From a candidate division FCPU426 bacterium (GTDB lineage: Bacteria > Oederibacteriota > PGYV01 > Palsa-1178), in contig PMTB01000237.1 in NCBI GenBank assembly GCA_003167475.1, forward strand, positions 2,808 through 22,032: a stretch of 19,225 bases of DNA, read 5' to 3'. Made by a program: the position numbers and the translations under genes. Of this stretch, positions 17,001-19,225 are shown one piece after another. The notes under the pieces are model-generated. The model ran no database searches. It was not told the origin of the DNA and saw only the letters and a list, made by a program, of their open reading frames with translations. How positions within the stretch are numbered: the stretch's first letter is position 1; each line of letters opens with the position of its first letter.

Positions 17001-17293
17001 TTTACAGGAACCTGATGAACCTGTCTCTCGGAGACACACTGAAGCTGCACTATGTACTGGTGCAAAGCGGGAAAATAAAGCTGAGGATATACACCCTCTC
17101 GGGGGCTTTTGTGACAGAGCTTGTGGATGCCGATATAACAGGCAATATAGATTCGCAAAACCCGTATGAAAGCGACGATTTTTACTGGGACGGCAAGAAC
17201 AAGGCCGGGCAGAAAGTGGCCTCGGGCGTTTATATCCTGTCCCTTGAGACGCCGCACTCAAGGGTGATAGAAAAAGTAGCCGTAGTCAAATAG
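14075..17293 (+). CDS. Secreted multi-fibronectin III protein with FlgD-like / T9SS type A-like C-terminal domain
   Basis: A 1072-residue exported protein. Residues 1-20 are a signal peptide (MKNFLLLFAALLCLSAVSRA). About ten Fn3 domains of 90-100 residues follow, each marked by an IYRS-type strand: VYRSD near 52, NVYRST near 145, NIYRSP near 242, LVFRDA near 334, NIYRAL near 421, KIYEST near 511, NVYRST near 616, RIYRST near 718, NIYRRL near 809 and DVLRSS near 910. Residues about 970-1072 form a FlgD-Ig/T9SS type A-like domain: KIKLRIYTLSGAFV, FYWDGKNKAGQ near 1037, SGVYILSLE, final KVAVVK. In T9SS this kind of domain routes cargo through SprA. The usual PNP at its start is replaced by VYRN, so classification by profile is uncertain. 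No enzymatic domain is visible; adhesion or surface structure is likely. It starts 13 nt after the SprA-like stop. Confidence 0.8.
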   Translation: MKNFLLLFAALLCLSAVSRADGWDTTLIRARFDGTSVTLNWMPAVNSDAVFSVYRSDVIITDDSQWNLLTPITTTAYNTGIYADAVPQTYTVYYYRVKNSTGQVFSDTISSSLYQDAITGYDGFDSKVVLAWDKSADATLQYYNVYRSTDPALLSAIVVGQGPDNKMIDESAANQISYYYCVQPVSVFKGSFTQSVTVTPFAPPFAPVAVDPTPLFAVSGTAVTMYFGTTMTRGSYDVAGYNIYRSPTFVSLSDLKATTLTGYYNDTGLAPGQRYNYQIRTVDINSNVSQPLSFSALIPGLPSMPANLKASADSASATITWDPNPSDEGVTSYLVFRDALSYGTSPNNSFIDSAVSLGASYNYTVQAQNITGAGPVSAPVAAFIKPAAPLNVAVARSVSPGALSLSWDPLNALENATGYNIYRALSPLSFDYSSPTLTTFTPYEDTAVTAGQAYFYTVSGYSTIEGARSLTVSAIPVTTTVNVQNLTATAYNSYALLRWDNEGPAYDVTGYKIYESTDPSPVLFNYITYITTTAGAVTSLNVTGLDILNKAYYLKVSAVNSYGEGNTPNASYIDITMTAGTAPAAPSNVTATAAAGDGTISLSWDNAPAGSNVTSFNVYRSTYPGAYDFNSPAAIVTHSFYNDATYTAALGVNYYYKVNAEANSLTGPASTEANAAAFLRPYPVNSPAGSFVNGNILLIWAAPSQSGTFDNSPKTYRIYRSTVAAFSDTPYVNSLTAEQYLDTDINTLLASTYNYKIKNFDANGYEDTGSGTVSISIPLIQPPPKTLVALAGDKRVTLIWYMVTPQYYNIYRRLSTDPAYGPPVAYNVQFSLKDYIDLNLQNGLTYFYMIKAVNLDGEGPASMEVSATPYTAVTLPLGAAVTAGTPVKKSVPLSWPAAIPGSPFTLSGYDVLRSSDGGGNYTLITFTTQTFFVDNTTSWNTIYYYLVETLDSGGNTDGVYSPAKVVIPLPDNKIRVYRNLMNLSLGDTLKLHYVLVQSGKIKLRIYTLSGAFVTELVDADITGNIDSQNPYESDDFYWDGKNKAGQKVASGVYILSLETPHSRVIEKVAVVK

Positions 17294-17297
17294 GGCA

Positions 17298-17312
17298 CGG
17301 TATAAAATACCG
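17298..17312 (+). other. Short inverted repeat after the Fn3 gene
   Basis: CGGTAT-AAA-ATACCG starts 5 nt after the Fn3 gene stop: a 6-bp stem with a 3-nt AT loop and no T-run. Its CGGTAT.. shape resembles the 4480-4498 repeat. It lies in the 40-nt gap before mutL and could be a processing or stabilising stem. Confidence 0.4.
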
Positions 17313-17333
17313 GAGCTACAATAATGAGGTCTT

Positions 17334-19085
17334 ATGCCTAAAATAAATATACTTCCGGATAATGTGGCCAACCAGATAGCGGCCGGCGAAGTCGTGGCCC
17401 GGCCGGCGTCATGCGTGAAAGAACTGCTGGAAAATTCCATTGACGCAGGGGCCGAAAATATTATTGTCTCCATTGACAATGCCGGAAAAAAGAAGATCGA
17501 GATAAAGGACGACGGCTTTGGGATGGAAGGGGAAGACCTTAATAACGCTTTTCTAAGGCACGCCACAAGCAAGATAAAAACCATCGAGGACCTGAACTTC
17601 ATAGAAACCCTCGGCTTCAGGGGCGAGGCCCTGGCATCGATCGCCTCCGTGGCGAGGGTGGAGGCCATGACAAGGACCCAAAACTCGGACACCGGCGATT
17701 TCATTTCCATCGAGGGCGGCGCCACCGTGAGGCGGGAAAAAAGGTCCTCAAATAAGGGAACTATAATATCTGTAAAGGACCTGTTTTACAACACCCCCGC
17801 GAGGCTGAAATTCCTGAAATCGGATTATACCGAAGAAGCCAATATAATCGAGGTTGTTTTGAATGAAGCGCTCGCCAGGACAAATATATCCTTCAAACTT
17901 GTGATCGACGGGAAGGAAAATATGTTTTTTCCCAAGTCTGCTTCCCTAAAGGACCGCGTACGGATAGCCGCAGGCAGGGAGGTTTCCGACGCGCTCATTG
18001 AAATATCGCATTTCACCGACAATGTCAAAGTAACGGGCTTTATAGCCAAGCCGTCAATCACCAGGCTCTCCAGGGGGCCGCAATTCCTTTTCGTGAACAG
18101 CCGCTGTATACAGAACAGGAACATTTCTTATGCCGTGTACGAAGGCTATGGCACCCTGCTTATGAAAGGGAAGTATCCTTACGCCTACATATTCATAGAT
18201 ATAAACCCTTCGCTGGTGGACGTCAATGTCCATCCTACAAAGGCGGAGGTGAAATTTAAGGACGAGCGTTTTGTCTATAATTGCGTGAGGCTTGCCGTGG
18301 ATGAAGCGCTGAAAAAAAATGAACTCACTCCGCAGGCGTATTTTGACACGGGGATCGACGGGGAGGCAGCCGGGGCGATAAAGCAGGGAGCTCAGCAGGC
18401 TGTCAACGGATTTTTTGCCAATGAATCGGCCCCGCTGTGGAACAACCAGACCGTGGAATTCAGCAAAAACGCGGTCATGCCGGAGACGAGGTCGCAGACA
18501 AGGGAATATTTATGGCTTAAGGCCCTGGGCCAGGTGCACAAGACCTATATCGTGGGTGAGGACGACGACAATCTTGTGGTCATAGACCAGCACGCGGCCC
18601 ATGAAAAAGCCCTGTATGAGAAGATCATGGATACCATCTCGGAGGGCGGTTTGAAAGTGCAGGAACTGCTTATCCCCGAGATTATAGAGGTGACGCCCCC
18701 TGAAAAGCGCGTGATACTGGCCAATAATGATGTTTTTATCAAGCTCGGCTTTTATATTGAGGAATTCGGGGAACGGGAATTCAAGGTGTCGGCTCATCCT
18801 GTTATTATACGGGATAAGGCGGCGGCTCCGTTCGTAAAAGATATCATAGGGAAACTCATGGACAAGGACAAGGCGGATGAGCACGATATTTTGAAGCACC
18901 TTTGTGCGACGGTAGCATGCAGGGCAGCGGTCAAAGCAGGCGATGAGCTGAACGGAGCCGAGATGACGGAACTGCTGAACAACTTTGTGGAACTTAAGGA
19001 CCCGCATTCCTGCCCGCACGGAAGGCCGCCGATCATTAAAATACCGTTCGATGAGATAGAAAAGATGTTTAAAAGGAAGTTGTAG
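17334..19085 (+). CDS. mutL: DNA mismatch repair endonuclease MutL
   Basis: A 583-residue MutL. The N-terminal GHKL ATPase has NQIAAGEVV, KELLENSIDAGA (Glu30 as catalytic base, Asn34), KDDGFGM near 58-64, RHATSKI and GFRGEALASIASV near residue 96, then NTPARLKFLK. A variable linker lies at about 330-390. The C-terminal domain holds the endonuclease motifs: DQHAAHEKALYE from residue 418 (DQHAx2Ex4E), ACRAA at 528 and CPHGRPP from 560. These mark the nicking type of MutL used in bacteria without MutH; it acts with MutS after mismatch recognition. No mutS is in the window. The ATG at 17334 has TGAGGT 4-9 nt upstream and matches the conserved family start. An A8 tract (18312-18319) lies at the end of the ATPase half. 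The gene is 40 nt after the Fn3 gene and may be read with it. Confidence 0.97.
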   Translation: MPKINILPDNVANQIAAGEVVARPASCVKELLENSIDAGAENIIVSIDNAGKKKIEIKDDGFGMEGEDLNNAFLRHATSKIKTIEDLNFIETLGFRGEALASIASVARVEAMTRTQNSDTGDFISIEGGATVRREKRSSNKGTIISVKDLFYNTPARLKFLKSDYTEEANIIEVVLNEALARTNISFKLVIDGKENMFFPKSASLKDRVRIAAGREVSDALIEISHFTDNVKVTGFIAKPSITRLSRGPQFLFVNSRCIQNRNISYAVYEGYGTLLMKGKYPYAYIFIDINPSLVDVNVHPTKAEVKFKDERFVYNCVRLAVDEALKKNELTPQAYFDTGIDGEAAGAIKQGAQQAVNGFFANESAPLWNNQTVEFSKNAVMPETRSQTREYLWLKALGQVHKTYIVGEDDDNLVVIDQHAAHEKALYEKIMDTISEGGLKVQELLIPEIIEVTPPEKRVILANNDVFIKLGFYIEEFGEREFKVSAHPVIIRDKAAAPFVKDIIGKLMDKDKADEHDILKHLCATVACRAAVKAGDELNGAEMTELLNNFVELKDPHSCPHGRPPIIKIPFDEIEKMFKRKL

Positions 19086-19090
19086 AATTA

Positions 19091-19225
19091 AAGTTCTTAA
19101 GCCAAAAGCCAAAAGACAAAAGTAAAGTTGTTAAGGGTTTAAGTGTTTAAGCAATGCGGTTTTGTTCTGATTTTTTTGTTTTTTTTTGTCCACTTGCACT
19201 TACTTGCTTTTCCTTAACTTTTGTC
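19091..19225. repeat. Low-complexity, partly palindromic intergenic element (cut by window edge)
   Basis: The 140 bases after mutL hold no gene I can support. They contain tandem 7-mers (GCCAAAA twice, then GACAAAA, 19101-19121), repeated GTTAAGG/GTTTAAG units (19130-19150), T7-G-T9 (19171-19187) and CACTTGCACTTACTTG (19191-19206). GACAAAAGT (19115-19123) and GTTAAGG (19130-19136) have inverted partners in the final CCTTAACTTTTGTC, and AAGCAA (19149-19154) in TTGCTT (19204-19209). The left arm is purine-rich and the right arm T-rich, as in a degenerate dispersed palindromic repeat. No stem directly precedes the T-runs, so a terminator call is not justified. Confidence 0.5.

Noticed and set aside
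18510..19112. Reverse-strand open frame of 200 codons over the mutL end
   Set aside because: It is opposite the conserved MutL endonuclease domain and has no domain signature.
19101..19121. CRISPR-like repeats after mutL
   Set aside because: The units are 7 nt in direct tandem without spacers.
19171..19187. T7-G-T9 as intrinsic terminator of mutL
   Set aside because: No stable stem directly precedes the T-runs, and the run lies about 90 nt after the stop inside a repetitive element.

Overview
The window reads as a chromosomal stretch of an uncultivated-type Gram-negative bacterium. Every recognisable gene is on the + strand and packed tightly. An LPS-type O-antigen ligase, a heptosyltransferase-family glycosyltransferase, an OmpA-type domain, a lipoprotein and a giant outer-membrane beta-barrel protein all point to a diderm cell envelope. 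The heavy use of AUA (Ile) and AGG (Arg) codons, the YNIYRS-type fibronectin III repeats, the FlgD-like C-terminal domain and the SprA-family protein resemble candidate phyla near Elusimicrobiota, Goldbacteria or Firestonebacteria, or other FCB-related lineages, more than classical Bacteroidota. That placement is an impression from gene content and was not tested.

Layout. Positions 3-3454 hold the end of an OmpA-domain protein, a TPR plus beta-propeller lipoprotein overlapping it by 4 nt, and a secreted protein made almost wholly of TPR repeats. A LacI-family regulator follows after 7 nt (3462-4478). The only sizeable gap (4479-4625) holds inverted repeats, a T-run and a -10-like box, and probably separates two transcription units. 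Next come an O-antigen ligase-like protein (4626-5837) and a GT9 glycosyltransferase (5848-6912). Then comes a three-gene block: a single-pass membrane protein with a GTG start (6935-7597), a 2154-residue SprA/Sov-like translocon protein with three N-terminal Fn3 domains (7597-14061), and a 1072-residue secreted protein of about ten Fn3 domains ending in a FlgD-like/T9SS type A-like sorting domain (14075-17293). mutL (17334-19085) closes the coding part. The last 140 bases are a low-complexity, partly palindromic intergenic element cut by the window edge.

How it may work together. SprA/Sov is the outer-membrane channel of the type IX secretion system (T9SS), and its substrates carry a C-terminal sorting domain. 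Here a SprA-like barrel and a candidate substrate are adjacent and apparently co-transcribed. Upstream lie OmpA, TPR and beta-propeller modules that together match the domain set of the T9SS protein PorE, but split over separate genes. LPS-building genes sit between these two parts; in Porphyromonas, T9SS cargo is anchored to LPS. I read the window as part of a divergent T9SS-like surface-protein export locus in which the channel itself carries Fn3 modules resembling those of its likely cargo. No GldKLMN, PorV or PorU gene is present in the window, so completeness of the system cannot be judged. I saw no tRNA, rRNA, CRISPR array, transposase or phage gene.
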